Assembly: GCA_905250025.1 (NCBI GenBank)
Contig: CAJNOJ010000083.1
Span: forward strand, 186,001-250,000
DNA: 64,000 bases
Source of the DNA: Adineta ricciae
Taxonomy: Eukaryota; Rotifera; Eurotatoria; Adinetida; Adinetidae
Reading direction: 5' to 3'
Shown: piece by piece, positions 44,259-56,324 of the stretch
Numbering within the stretch: the stretch's first letter is position 1
Layout of the letters: each line of letters opens with the position of its first letter
Notes under the pieces: generated by a model
Databases searched by the model: none
Told to the model about the DNA's origin: nothing
The model's input: only the letters and a program-made list of their open reading frames with translations
Position numbers and translations under genes: made by a program

Positions 44259-47200
44259 CTAAAGAGCAAACGGTAGCTCTTTCATAGCACGTCGGTTTTC
44301 GATACAAGCTTTGATCCAGTCGTAACTAATCAGATGAAATTTAGTCGAACGATCACGATTAATTTGTTTGAAAAGAGTTAACCGATCATTTAATTTCTTG
44401 TCGTCTTTAGCTGGTTTGATACAAACGACATGAGTAACATCCGATGTCACGGAATGGGCGATACGTGCGCCATGCAATTGACTTTGTAAGATGATCAGTT
44501 TATGATTGGAGTCGATAAATTGAGTTGTTTCATCACCAATCGTCCAATATTGATCGAAGTAGATATAGAATAAACGGAAAAGTCCATATTCCGATGATTC
44601 ATCAGGAAAATAGCCGTTTTCGAATTCAGAGATAAATGTGCGGAGTTGATCTCTATCATCTAACGGATTTGGTATCTTTTCGATGTTAATTGTCGTTTGA
44701 GACAACGGAACGAGCTCATTGAGACGACGCTTTTTATTTGCTGGTAACTTTTTGCTTGGTATCGACGGTGCAGAGGCCGGCGGCGAAGGAATCGATGACA
44801 TCTTGTTGAATATTTCTCGGAGTTCTTCCTCATTGGTCGGTGCATAATAAGCATCACCATACTCATCATAGAGCAACTTCAAAGCTTCACGAGTTTTATC
44901 AGTACAGGAAATTAAATCAGATAAACTATATGGAAGTAGTTCTTTGTGTTCGATACAACGTGTTAACCAAGCAATATGAACAATGTCGTATAGTTTGTTT
45001 TTGATCAGTGTGCGAAGACGAATACTGGACGGATTATCTAAATGAAGAACATCGAAGTAAGACGGAATTTTGCGTGGATGTTTAGTTTGTATACCTGTTA
45101 TAACACAATGTGTTTTAGGAATGGCATTTTGTACGCAAGTTCCACCGTTTTCATAGATGAGTTTTTCCAAATCAGCTTTCGTGTGTTTTGCATTGCCTTC
45201 CATAATACAGAACTGCAGATTCGATAGGAAATGTCCTGTTTGTTTCACCGCTTGTTGATCAATACCACGGAAACGTGAATCAACAGTTGGTTTAGCTTGT
45301 TGTCGAGATTTCGTTTGTAATTTTCTGGTCATAGTTATCGTCCGTTGACCATCATCGTTCAAATCGAAATCTTCATTTCCTTCATGTTCCATAAAACGTG
45401 ATGCTAACTTGCCGGAATTTTTCTCTCGTAAATCGATCAACTCTTGGTACGTCACGCACTCATGCCAAGCCTTATCTTCACGAAATTTCTCCAAGCGTGG
45501 AAAACGTAGTGTAAAACCGCATTTGTATTTATCTGAAGCCATGAATTCAGTCGCCTTGACTTGAACGATACAGGAATCACTCGGTTCAATCCAAACATCG
45601 GGCTTTTCATATGTACATAAGATATATGACGGTGCAGTTTTCTTCGACCATGGCTTCCATTTATTAGCAAAACGATTGTTAAAGTCGAGCAATTCTTTAT
45701 GTGTATAACCGGAACCGATTTTACAGAATGAATAATAGAGAAAATCGCGAACATCAGCTTTGCATTGAGATGACGATGTTGCTGCATTTTCGTCATCAGC
45801 ATTTTTCGCTTCGGTATTACTTTGTTTGACAACAGCACAACAAAGAAAGTGAGAAAGCATACCAGCACGCAAACGACCAGTACCGAAATAACCGCCGACA
45901 ATCAAACAGTCAATTTCATCATTAAGACCTGTAATAACCAGATGAGATACAAAACAGTGAAGTTTTATTGGATCTTACCAATAGTATAATCTGGTTTGAT
46001 CTATAGAGAAACAGAGATGCTTATGCGATTTTAAATATTTGATGAGTTAGGAACGTACCTTGTACCAACCGCCATTTTCTCGAACATTTGGTTTGTAGAC
46101 AGACCACGGATCTTTGACTACAATACCTTCTTGTCGCTCTTCAATAGCTAAATTTAGTTCATTAATGACATCTTGATTACATGCACCGGGCTTAATGGTC
46201 GAAAAGATGATTCGTCCTTCGATTGGCTCGAGAATCTTCTTGTGTAAGTATTGTAAACGTTCATTTAACGGCTTATTTGTCAGAACTTCATCGTTATACA
46301 TGAGAATATCGAAGACGATAAAACAAGGCTGTAATTGTGAATCATTGGCTTGGATCGATTTGACATCAAAACTATCACCTTTGGAATGTATGATTTTTTC
46401 ATTTCGATTATAAATAACCATTTCACCATCTATAAATGTGTCAAATGTAATTTATGTGAAAACTATCTCGAAGACAACTTACCAATGATGCATTTTTCAC
46501 AATCGATTTTGAATGTATTGGCGATATACGGTGTCAAAGTACCGATATTATTCGAATCAGGACCAAACACACTTGTATAGTCGTGGCCGTTACGTGAAAA
46601 ATACATGAATTGATCTTTGTCTCGGTGCAATTGAAAACGGTCGCCATCATATTTCGTTTCGATATAGAATTCTGCAAGAGCAGCGGTTGGATTTGTTGAT
46701 TTCTTTCGAATCAATTGTTCAATCTTATCAGCACGCGTTCTTTCACCTAAATAAAGTCATTCTTTATTTTCATATAGGACATCAATCATGTTTCTTCATA
46801 CCAAGCATAGGTCGAAACGGTGAGAATATACTCAAACCGATTTCATGAAGACGTTTTTCCGGATCGTGTAAGTAAACGGCAACTTTGAATAGATTGCTCG
46901 TGTGATCGAACAGATCTTTCGCATCGGGATGAAAACATTCAAGAATGGAGTTTTCTTTCAGAGATATACGTAAATCTTTCAATAAAATACGGATCAACCA
47001 TTTTAATTCCAAAGCACTAAGATGACGAAGTAGATATGTTAAACGATGATCGATAACCTGAAGCAAATGAAATACGTGCGCTGGAAAAAACAAAATGTCC
47101 TACATACTTTTTGGCCCTCTTTTCCTTTGCCGTTCTCAACAGCGATTTCATCCAAAATTTTATTGATTTCCCAGATGCTCATTGTCACATCATCGTTACA

Positions 47201-47768
47201 CCGATTTTTTAAAACATAATAAGCAACCTCAGCAAAGTCGCTTCCCTTCTGAGTACGTGTGTTCTTTTGTACACGAAAATTCAACCTAAATTGTCAAAGA
47301 ACTGTCGACAATGATCTAGAAAATGATTTCTACATACAATTTCTTTCCATCGTCACTATCTTTGGAAATGCTGAGAACTTCGACTAAGTGCTTGCCAAGT
47401 TTGCTTTCTTTCAGACCATACGCAATACGTTCTCGGTCGGATTGTGGTAGAAGTAAGCGTATAATTGGATAGAATGAATCTTGCAGAATCGTTGGTGACG
47501 CTCCACTAAGGCCACCCGTTGTGGTTTGCCCATCAGCTGTTGTTACTGGAGCAGGTGCTGTCACAGGTGGATCGTTCGCATGAACTTCTTTATGTGTTTT
47601 CCGCCAATCGCTGATGAATCGAGTCATGAGTTTCTGTTTGGCGATGGCACCCTGGCTTTTCGAAATTCTTTCGAGTAGATTACATAAGTTGGAAAATTTC
47701 ACAACTTTCGATGAATTTGACAGTCCGTCATGATTCACATTGACTTCATCAGTCATCATGGATGTCAT
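44259..47768 (-). CDS. LIG4: DNA ligase IV (ATP-dependent, NHEJ)
   Basis: Joins double-strand breaks with XRCC4 in non-homologous end joining. Seven exons: 47338-47768, 47108-47285, 46802-47057, 46483-46746, 46059-46429, 45979-46000 (22-nt microexon), 44259-45928; 1063 aa, longer than human LIG4 (911). The N-terminal DNA-binding domain has an extra Pro/Thr/Gly-rich insert. The nucleotidyl-transferase motif I is ETKYDGDRF with adenylated Lys320. CIIDGEMV, KSIQANDSQLQPCFIVFDIL, EEGIV-like QEGIVVKDP and WYKIKPDY follow. The OB-fold has LIVGGYFGTGRLRAGMLSHF. Two BRCT regions lie at the C-terminus with the XRCC4-binding linker between; the second ends near SYDWIKACIE. The acceptor TTTTAG abuts the start ATG, suggesting a 5' UTR intron or spliced leader. 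Confidence 0.95.
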
Positions 47769-47998
47769 CTAAAATACAGACCGACACGTTGCCTGTAAAT
47801 ATATTGCTGCAAGTAGAATATGCACGAAACAACACGAGACAAACAAACAACAAATAAAATGATAGAAAAATTCACTGCTGATGAGGATTTGTAGACTAGG
47901 AAAAAGAAGAAAAAAAAAACATATAGAGATTCGCATATATACAACACAAAACGAAAACGAGAGAAAAGTTAAAAGAGAGAAAAAAAACGACGAAAAGA

Positions 47999-50462
47999 TT
48001 ACACCGGCGTTTCGCGAAGAAATCGAATAAATGTATGTTTTATATCAGCATAGAATAAATGATGAGCATGTACTGTTCGATGTTCATCATTCTTCTCGCT
48101 TGCTGGTGATGATGGGAGATTTTTTGAATTGTATTCGATTTCTTCAGATCTAGTCTTTGTCTTCTCCGACGAATATGTTTCAGGTAGTAAATTTGAATAA
48201 ATCGGTGCACCATTCCATCGTCGAATATCATCATAATTACCTAGAAAAAGACAGTAGAAGATAACAATGCTCGGCATTTCGTGTCTCGATTGATTTATGA
48301 TATGAAAGCATACACCCATAAAAATGAAACTAGAGAAGAAGTGATGGGTGAGACTGCAACTACGATAATGACAAGTAATGTATATCTAGATGGGTCGTAG
48401 ACGATAAGAGGGATTGATTTGTATTTACCCTCGCAATGCGACTAGATAGGACATTCAGTATCATGACATATTTTCTAGAACAAGAGAAAGATTGAGAGAG
48501 ACATCCTCGGCATCCAATCATACAATGTGTGAAAGCAACGAGCGTTACAAGACGAGAAGCAATGCCAACACATGTCATGCAAGAACAACATATCGAAAAC
48601 AATTTGTCACTGTTAGGAGCAGTTATGAGCTGATTAGTAGGTTGAAAAGGCAAATGATATAGACATCCTACTTACAATCGAACGTTCAATGTTGCATCAC
48701 TCAGAAGATCTGATCACATATCTTTCTATTCCTAACAGTGACAGATGATTTCACGGTTAAACTAATGCTTTGTATGCAAACATCAATAGCACGCATAAGC
48801 CCACAGTTTTCCATTCGCAAGAAAAAAATGACAATAATGGGGATGAAAACCAACCTTGTACCAAACCAACAGTTAGAGATAAATAAACCGGCTAGATAAT
48901 CAGATATGAAGATTAGACAACGAATAAAAATCTTCAAATAGCTATCTTTGAAACTCACCTTATGGTCGCCCACACATGCATCATATCCAATGATATCATA
49001 GGATGGCAGTTTCGCCTGAAGAGACACAATTTCATGTTTAGAAGTGTTGCATAAAGAGAACAAAATTCACCTTTGTATCAACGAAGTTCTTAAATGAATG
49101 ACTGAGAAGTATACGATCACACCATGCTGGACAACGAGCACGTAAATATGACCGGGCTTCATGATGTTCTTCACTATATGGATAACTAAATGCAAGAAAA
49201 GAATCTACACGTTTAGATACTTCAAATTAGATGAATACTTACCTCGGTGGAAAAGTCTTTTCATATTCATACAAATAATCATTGAATAACGACGATTCAA
49301 AATCAAACTTATGAGCCTAAAATGAAATGATCGACATCATGATCAGCTCTGTTCGTTCTATTCAACGATCCTTGGGGTATTCCACGAGCAGTGATTAAAG
49401 AATATCTGCTCGTATAGCCTAGATCAACAAGGTTGTTATGTGTCACAACACATGCTGTGCAATTCGATGCCTCGGGATATGTTTATTCAATATCAACATT
49501 ACTAATTAACCGTTACTGATTTCTTTCGTGAAAGACAGAAACATTCGTTAGGACACTAATTGCTGAGCTTCTCCTAAATGAGACAAATTCTGTACCTCTT
49601 TTGTATTTGTATTGAAGAATGAATCGTGATTTTCGTGTAGATTGAATTCTTTCTTCTCGATTGTCAATCGTGGCTTATTATCTTCATTTCGAATAATAAT
49701 CTTGGCAATTTCATCGCTATTCTTGCCTTTGATTTTATCAATTAAATCGTTTCGTTTGTCTGCAATGTGCTATTTAATATTCAAACAAAATTTCTTAGTC
49801 AAATCTTCACAAACATTTATCAAACAAACCTCCACTAAACGATGGGCATCGAGTCGGAAATTAAAATCACCAAATATAACATAGGGGACACGTTTACCAT
49901 CTGAACCGACTGGCAAACTAAACAAATTGATTCGTGAAGATGAACAACAAAAATCTCATTCGAACTTTTGTAAAGTATATTCTAGAGCATTGCGACGACA
50001 TTTACTATATATCGATGGACTATGTTCAGCTGCTAAAAGATTAGATGCGTCATGGAATAGGTGTACATTAAGCAAGTCGAATATGCTAGAAAAGAAAAAG
50101 AATGACAATGCAAGAAAGGATTCTTTTTCTTCGCTGAAATTCAATTACAAGCCATTGATTAGCCAACGAGTTTGAGTGAAGCCTTTCCTCGACCATTTCG
50201 CCTAGAAGAAGAAAAAAAAACGTCAAGTAAATTAATCGCTATCTTCGCGCGTGTGACGTTTACTTCAGGAAAGAATTCTCGAGGATATTTTTCTTTGCGT
50301 AATGTTTGAGCATTACGCACATTACCAGCAAAAATCTGACAATTAACAACAGGATGAAACGTTGAAGCTAAAAACATCATAGACCATATGATGACTTGCT
50401 TTGCAAAGAGAAATCTTACTTGCGAAATTCCATTGTTGCACAGAGAGATTTTGACGAATAAA
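47999..50462 (-). CDS. INPP5A: inositol polyphosphate 5-phosphatase, INPP5A-like, 5' end missing
   Basis: Type I 5-phosphatase removing the 5-phosphate of Ins(1,4,5)P3 and InsP4, ending calcium signals. Eleven exons visible: 50420-50462 (partial), 50264-50367, 50149-50201, 49966-50085, 49830-49917, 49596-49769, 49243-49316, 49071-49185, 48959-49015, 48855-48891, 47999-48240; 368 aa to the stop. Conserved blocks: AKWSRKGFTQTRW, VHLFHDASNLLAAE, VIFGDFNFRLD, RARCPAWCDRILLSHS, GDHKPVYLSL. The first exon frame stays open up to an N at 50463, so roughly the first 120-130 residues, judged from human INPP5A, are absent. The C-terminus does not end in a CAAX box as vertebrate INPP5A does; the last residues are RETPV. 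The last two exons are separated by a 614-nt intron with a weak donor, so that join is less certain. Confidence 0.86.
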
Positions 50463-50510
50463 NAAGATAGTTGGTTTTATATCTGGAGAACGGAACCGGA
50501 TACGAATGAT
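50463..50510. repeat. ambiguous base and inverted 47-nt copy of a WDR44 exon
   Basis: The single N of the window (50463) is followed by 47 nt (50464-50510) that are the exact reverse complement of 52470-52516, inside the WDR44 exon 52394-52524. The copy encodes SWFYIWRTEPDTND in the plus direction. Because INPP5A coding sequence runs up to the N on its other side, this looks like an assembly junction rather than a genuine gene end. A recent inverted duplication is the alternative. Confidence 0.8.
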
Positions 50511-52056
50511 GATAGATACTTATCTAGCACCGCCACCAATATTACTGTTGTTACAGCTCTTTTTCTTCTCATTACTCTACCTCATTGGATGCAGTAGACG
50601 GAAAAACGACCAAGTAACAAAAAAAACCGACAGAGGAAGAGAAAAAGAAATGAAGAGAATCGACGTTATTGATGATGGCGTGCGCGCGCATAGATCTCAT
50701 GCCCCTTTGACACATAACAACACAGTATTGCAATCATCGCTTTTCTTTTCTATTGCCAACTCGAGTTTGTCAGAATAACATATTCATCTCCACACAAAAT
50801 AATCAAATCTACTGCCACCTCAACATGTCGTCTAAATGACTGAAACGAACAAAATGAAAAATAACTTCTTTCTCTATCCTATTCATCTTCATTACCTTTC
50901 CTGACAGATAAACTCTCGCCCTGCAGATAGAAAAAGTTCTGTTAATTGATATTCATATGTGTAGATAAAACAACACAAGAAAAAAACAAACCATTATCAG
51001 TTATATTAATAATATCGATTCGGTCGTAGATGGAATATGTGACTCGCGAGCAAAAAAAAAACAGTCAGCTGGGACCATCTATTATCATTGTTAACAATAT
51101 AAGGTTACGGCTAAGTAGTGTAAAAAAGAAGAGTTATTCGAACGTAAAGAAGAGAGGAGGAAGAAAAAAGGTTCTAAGTTGTCGAAACATCGCGAGAAAA
51201 TCCAGTTAGAGCGAGTGATTACTATGATGAAACATTTGAAAAACTCATCAGTTGACATGAGCTAGAAAAAAGAAAACATTCTTTACTAGTTTCTTTCTCA
51301 AAGAATTCTCGGATATCCTCTTCTCGTTGTCTTCACTTAGATGGGTAATACTAAATTGAAAACTAGAGATCTACTTTAGCGTTTGTGTTCTACCAATAGA
51401 CAGAGCAAAAATAAATCTAAAGCTTCGCATGCTGCTCGCTTAATACACGCATACATACATACAAACAATATGTCATTTTTCTTCTCCTGTGCGTTGCCAA
51501 ACTAATACTCTTTTTCTCCTCGAATCTATCAAACATCAAGCACATGGATGACGATAAGAAGAAGAAGAAGAAGAAGAAGAAGGAAAAGAAAAAGGAGGAG
51601 AAGCATTTGTCATTACAATCAAGTATCATTCTCGGCACACTTGCCCATCGGCGATTATATCGATTGAGAAGGTCAGCATTTGTAGGACGCAAAAAGGTTA
51701 ATCGTAGGCAAAAAAGATCTTCGCGATAAAGTCATTCACATATTCGTGCGATAAAAATCCAATCTAAAAGGAAAAAACAAAAAAAAAAGAAGAAAGTCTT
51801 TCATTTCTTTCTCTCATTCGAAACTCTTCAAAGGTTTAGCTTTCCTACAGATCGAAAACAAAACAAAGAGAAATCAATCAAAGATAAACACACACATGAA
51901 TAAAAACAATAGTCTGAAAGACGTATTCACCAATAATATTTGTCAGAAATAATTACTGTTCCGAAGAAGAAAACAATTTTCATATCACTGTTCGAATGTT
52001 ATATCAGTTGTACAAGACAATAGTGAAATTATCACACAAATAGTGAGCGATGACGT
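50511..52056. other. low-complexity intergenic region downstream of WDR44
   Basis: About 1.5 kb with a GAA/AAG repeat tract (about 51556-51582), A-rich runs and no recognised gene. If the N marks a misjoin, part of this may belong elsewhere. Confidence 0.4.
51556..51582. repeat. (AAG)n microsatellite
   Basis: A purine trinucleotide tract. Its translation gives only a poly-Lys run, so the reading frames through it were ignored. Confidence 0.85.
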
Positions 52057-55000
52057 TCAACGATGGTAGCGATTAACAAGCATCTTCAATTGACCTTTCG
52101 AATCCGCTGTGATCATCACATACACAGCTCCGGTGTTAATCGTTACAGACGATTCGTCTGTGGAATTCATCGAACGATATACACAATTCAATCGAGCACG
52201 ATTATTCGAAAGATTAGCTGGACTTTGTACTGCAGTCGTTGGTCGTAATAGAGAAGGCGACGATTCATTGGGAGAATATACATAATTCATGATGGCCGTT
52301 GGATTCGGTGCAAAAATAGCAGATGTAACCATTGTATTATGAACTGGAAAGAAAAGTCATCAACATACTTCTTGCTGAAACCTTTGGTCTCACCTCGAAT
52401 ACGTTCGTAAGCACGATGGAAATATCGTCGTTGTCTTCGTGTTAATCTCGAATTGATGGACGTATTATTATCATTCGTATCCGGTTCCGTTCTCCAGATA
52501 TAAAACCAACTATCTTCACTTCCACTAGTCGAGCATAAATCATCATTTGATTTCGAAGAATGCTGATTCTATCTTACCTAATGATGTATTGATCATCATG
52601 ACTGAAGGATGCTCGTATTTGACTGGATTGATTGGAATAACCACGATATTTACGTTCAATTTCTTTCGAGCGAATATTATACAAACGAATACGGGAATCA
52701 TTCGAAGTAATCAATACCTATGAGAAATTTGCCTTGTTCTTCAATAAACTCTCTTTCTTATCATACCTTGGCATTATCAGAACTCATTGATTCGATCCCA
52801 GTGATCTTGTACGGTTTCTTTCGTTTTTTTCTTGATCGATGACTTCGACTACCATCCTTATCCCCGATATTCATTACCGTCTACATGAAAACAAAAAGTA
52901 GTTCAATGTAGAAGAAATCACCAGTCAACTTACATCATATTGTAAAGAATCAGTATAGACTAAAAACCGTCCGTCGAACGTACCAACTGTTACTTTACGA
53001 CCATCGTCACAAAAGTTAACCGCTGTAATTAAGTTTGCATGAGCAGCGGGAATTTGTGATGAAGCTTGGGCAGGAATTAAAGACCAGTAAACAACACGTT
53101 TATCAGGAATATTCCATAAACGCACATGTCTGAAGGAAAAGAAACAAAATTAAAGTAAAGCTGTTGGACGTTTTAGGAGAATTTAGTCAATATTTTTGGA
53201 AACACCCGAAACAAACATCTGTGGGAATACCGGAAATTGATATATGCGCGATGATAATGGCATTTCTTGTGTGTCATTTGCAATACGGAAAACATCGAAT
53301 ACGTCTTAGTAGAAATCTGTTACAGAATGTTTTGAATGGAAAGAAAGGAAACGAGTCGGGCTGTCACGAAGTACTAGGATTGAATGATTGTTATGGTAAA
53401 GAGTTCCGGTTAGACCCAAACTAATAGTCTAACGGTTTTCCGTCCAGTATCATAACAACCATTGATTTAAACATGTTTTTTCTCTGAGAAAATAGCTCTA
53501 TTTACAAAATGCTTACCCATCTAGACTCGCCGAGACGAAAAATCGATCGTCACGCGGGTGAAATGCAATAGCCGAAACAAAATCTACATGTCGAAAGTAA
53601 CATAAACATTCCGATCGACTTAAATGCCATAGACGAACAGTCTTATCCATTGAAGACGAGAGAAGAAATAAAGATTTCGACCAGGCAACATCAAGAACGG
53701 GTGCTTGATGTCCACTAAATTCACAAAATGGTTTCGTATAGAGTGGTGCTTGTAATTCATTCAAACCAAGTTTCGTATTTATTGTAGATGTCACCGTGTC
53801 GGTTGAGATCGTTCGATGAAACTCGTGGAGACGATTAGTTAAGATTTCATTTTGCTGCTGAGACGCATTCGATGTTAATTGAGAAAACTCACTGAAGTGT
53901 GGTTGCGCTAGTTTCAATATCCAAACTTTTAATAGTGCATCTTGTCCACATGTGGCGAGAAGATTACCATCGGGAGAGAATCTAAACTTGTTTTCTTTTC
54001 AGATTTTAAGTAGATGTTTCGATCAATTCGTACCTCATACACCATATCGGCCCATCGTGGGCATTAACGATGGTTTGAAGTAGCTGTGTTTTATCAAACT
54101 GTGTCTGTTCTTTTAGATAGCGCGATGCTTTGTACTTCAAATCCCCGTTTGAACCATCATTAATCAACGCGCGTTCCGTATCATCTTCGTCCTCATCATG
54201 ATTCGCGAGTTTACTCTGTCTCTTGCGTAAAATGTTTCGCACCACTAGATTAGTTAACTGTTTACGAAAAGATGTCGTACGCCTAAAAGACGACTCCGAT
54301 GATTGACGGTCAAGAATTGATCGAGCCACTGTCTGACTGGATGATTCGGATGATATCGAAAGGTCATCATGAGTTTTCTCTGGAAGACTAACAGTCGACT
54401 TTTTTCTTAAATTACTCGTAGAATTTATCAGTGAGTTATGACGCAACGCAACCATACTTTCAGTTTCGCGAATACGCTCCATAATAGTAAGATCCATTGG
54501 ATTCGTAGCATTCAACGGAATGTATCGACCATCGTCAAGATTACGTACTATCGGTTGTTGAAGAATCTCCTCATCATTTAACTTTCGACCATTAGGGAGT
54601 AGTTCTCCGTATTTGGTGATACGATCGATAGTATTTAGATCGACTAGATTAGGTTCGCTTGTTGTCGATAGAGGTATTTTACTTGAATAGTATCCACCTG
54701 TACCACGAGCTGAAGCGGCAATTCTGATGGGATGAGATGTCCAATTAGCTGCACCAGACTTGACAGAAGAATTGATTGCTGTTGTTTTCGATATGGAAGA
54801 CGTCGAATTCTATAAACATAATTAACTCCGAACACAAACGATACTTTCACCGAAAAACAAACCAATCGGAATTCATCAATAGATTTTAATCAACCTTGAA
54901 AAGAACATATGCTATATTATCAGTACTTGCTGATGCGTTCGCTTGAAAAACACTCCGATCATGATCAAGTCGCTACGTACCACTAGGTCGCAGACAATAA

Positions 55001-55801
55001 AAAATCTGTCACTCACGAAGTAAACTTTGTCATTTATGTATTAGATAATAACCCTATGCCGTCTGTCACAATAATAAAAAAAAGACTATTCTCTTTTCTC
55101 AATCATAAAACTTTTGCGTTAGTGTATTACAGATGTTTACTCATTTACAATTCAACGCAAGTGCGGACATGAAATATATTTTTATATACGATCGCCTTGG
55201 GAAAATTGTTAGCATAGATAATAAAGGTATTTTTTTATCAAGTTAAGACAAGTTTATGAACTACTAACCTTGCTATTGATGCGGTTAGGCTCATTATCAG
55301 TGTCATTGACTAAAGGATCGACTGTCGATGATGATGATGATGCATCTTCATTATTGCCGTCCTGTTCTGTTGTAACTGACGATGAGGATAAAATCGAAGA
55401 CGAATCAGTTGTTGACTTCACAGTAATGCTTGAATTGTGTCGAGTATCGACTCCTCGAAGCCGTTGAAGTTTATCACGTCGTTGAATATCATGTAATTGG
55501 TTTTCAGTTAATGATATGGCAGAGAAATGTTCCTAAGGAAAAGAAATAAGCTCGTTGTTAGGGATAAATCGACTTACAGGTGGCAGTATCGATGTATCTT
55601 GTTTGGATGGAATTCGCCATCGAGGTTCTTGTTGAAAAGATCTACTTAGAGAAGAAAAGATTGGCTTTCGAGTATAGCCTATGAAATTCATATTTACGTG
55701 AGTATCTCATGAGTTGTTAGAGTACTATTTGCATCATAGAAAACTGATTCATCATCAGAATCTGTTGATGTACTATCATCATTATCACTAGATGATGTCA
55801 T
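52057..55801 (-). CDS. WDR44: WDR44-like WD40 protein (RAB11 effector)
   Basis: WD40 protein that binds RAB11 on recycling and tubular endosomes. Ten exons: 55698-55801, 55578-55641, 55269-55532, 54034-54809, 53517-53981, 52934-53129, 52767-52880, 52578-52717, 52394-52524, 52057-52343; 846 aa, close to human (913). The acidic start DSDDESVFYDA resembles the human N-terminus. LNDEEIL and the Rab-binding-region block YIPLNATNPMDLTIMERI follow. WD repeats run from GPIWCMRFSPDGNLLATCG through LLSSSMDKTVRLWHLSRSEC, IAFHPRDDRFFVSASLDG, VRLWNIPDKRVVYW, TSNDSRIRLYN and SGSEDSWFYIW to VTSAIFAPNP. A 387-nt intron (53130-53516) is long for this genome. A 47-nt piece of exon 52394-52524 is duplicated in inverted form beside the N at 50463. 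Confidence 0.94.
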
Positions 55802-56324
55802 CGAAGCTGTACATCTAGAAAAGAAAATATTCAGATGTGAAGAGTTCTAACGATGACTTGATGAATTCATTTAGATGAAAGGTTATTAATTATACATGAG
55901 TCTTTTGCATGACCAAAAAACGGCAAATGAGATGCTAGTTTTTCAAAACTGGTGAATATGTCAATAAAAAAACAAGGCTGTTGAGCCCACGTGCTGAATT
56001 TAAATCAGAAAATTAAAATTTGTGAGAAGTATAGTATTGAGACACAACATGGCAAGATTGAGTAAAGAAAGGAGTCGATAGGATTGGTTATTGACAAACG
56101 GTAGAATAAGAATTTCATCGAGAGATGTCGCTGAAGCTGTACAAATGCCACTCTAACTGTTCTTATCGAAATTTCCGCTGCAAAATTGAGACATCTCGTG
56201 TTTAGCAAGCAGAGTTTTCTGGATTTTATTGATTTTTCGAGTTTAAACTTAAACATGTTAAAATGAAGCGAAAAATGTTATCAATTTAGCGAGAAATCCT
56301 CTTCGTGTATTTGAGTTGCTGTAT
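55802..56324. other. spacer between WDR44 and NPEPPS
   Basis: About 520 bp, including a probable WDR44 5' UTR acceptor (AG just 13 nt upstream of its ATG). No gene was seen. Confidence 0.4.

Noticed and set aside
51544-51729. Lys/Glu-rich 61-codon frame
   Set aside because: It is the translation of an AAG/GAA microsatellite.
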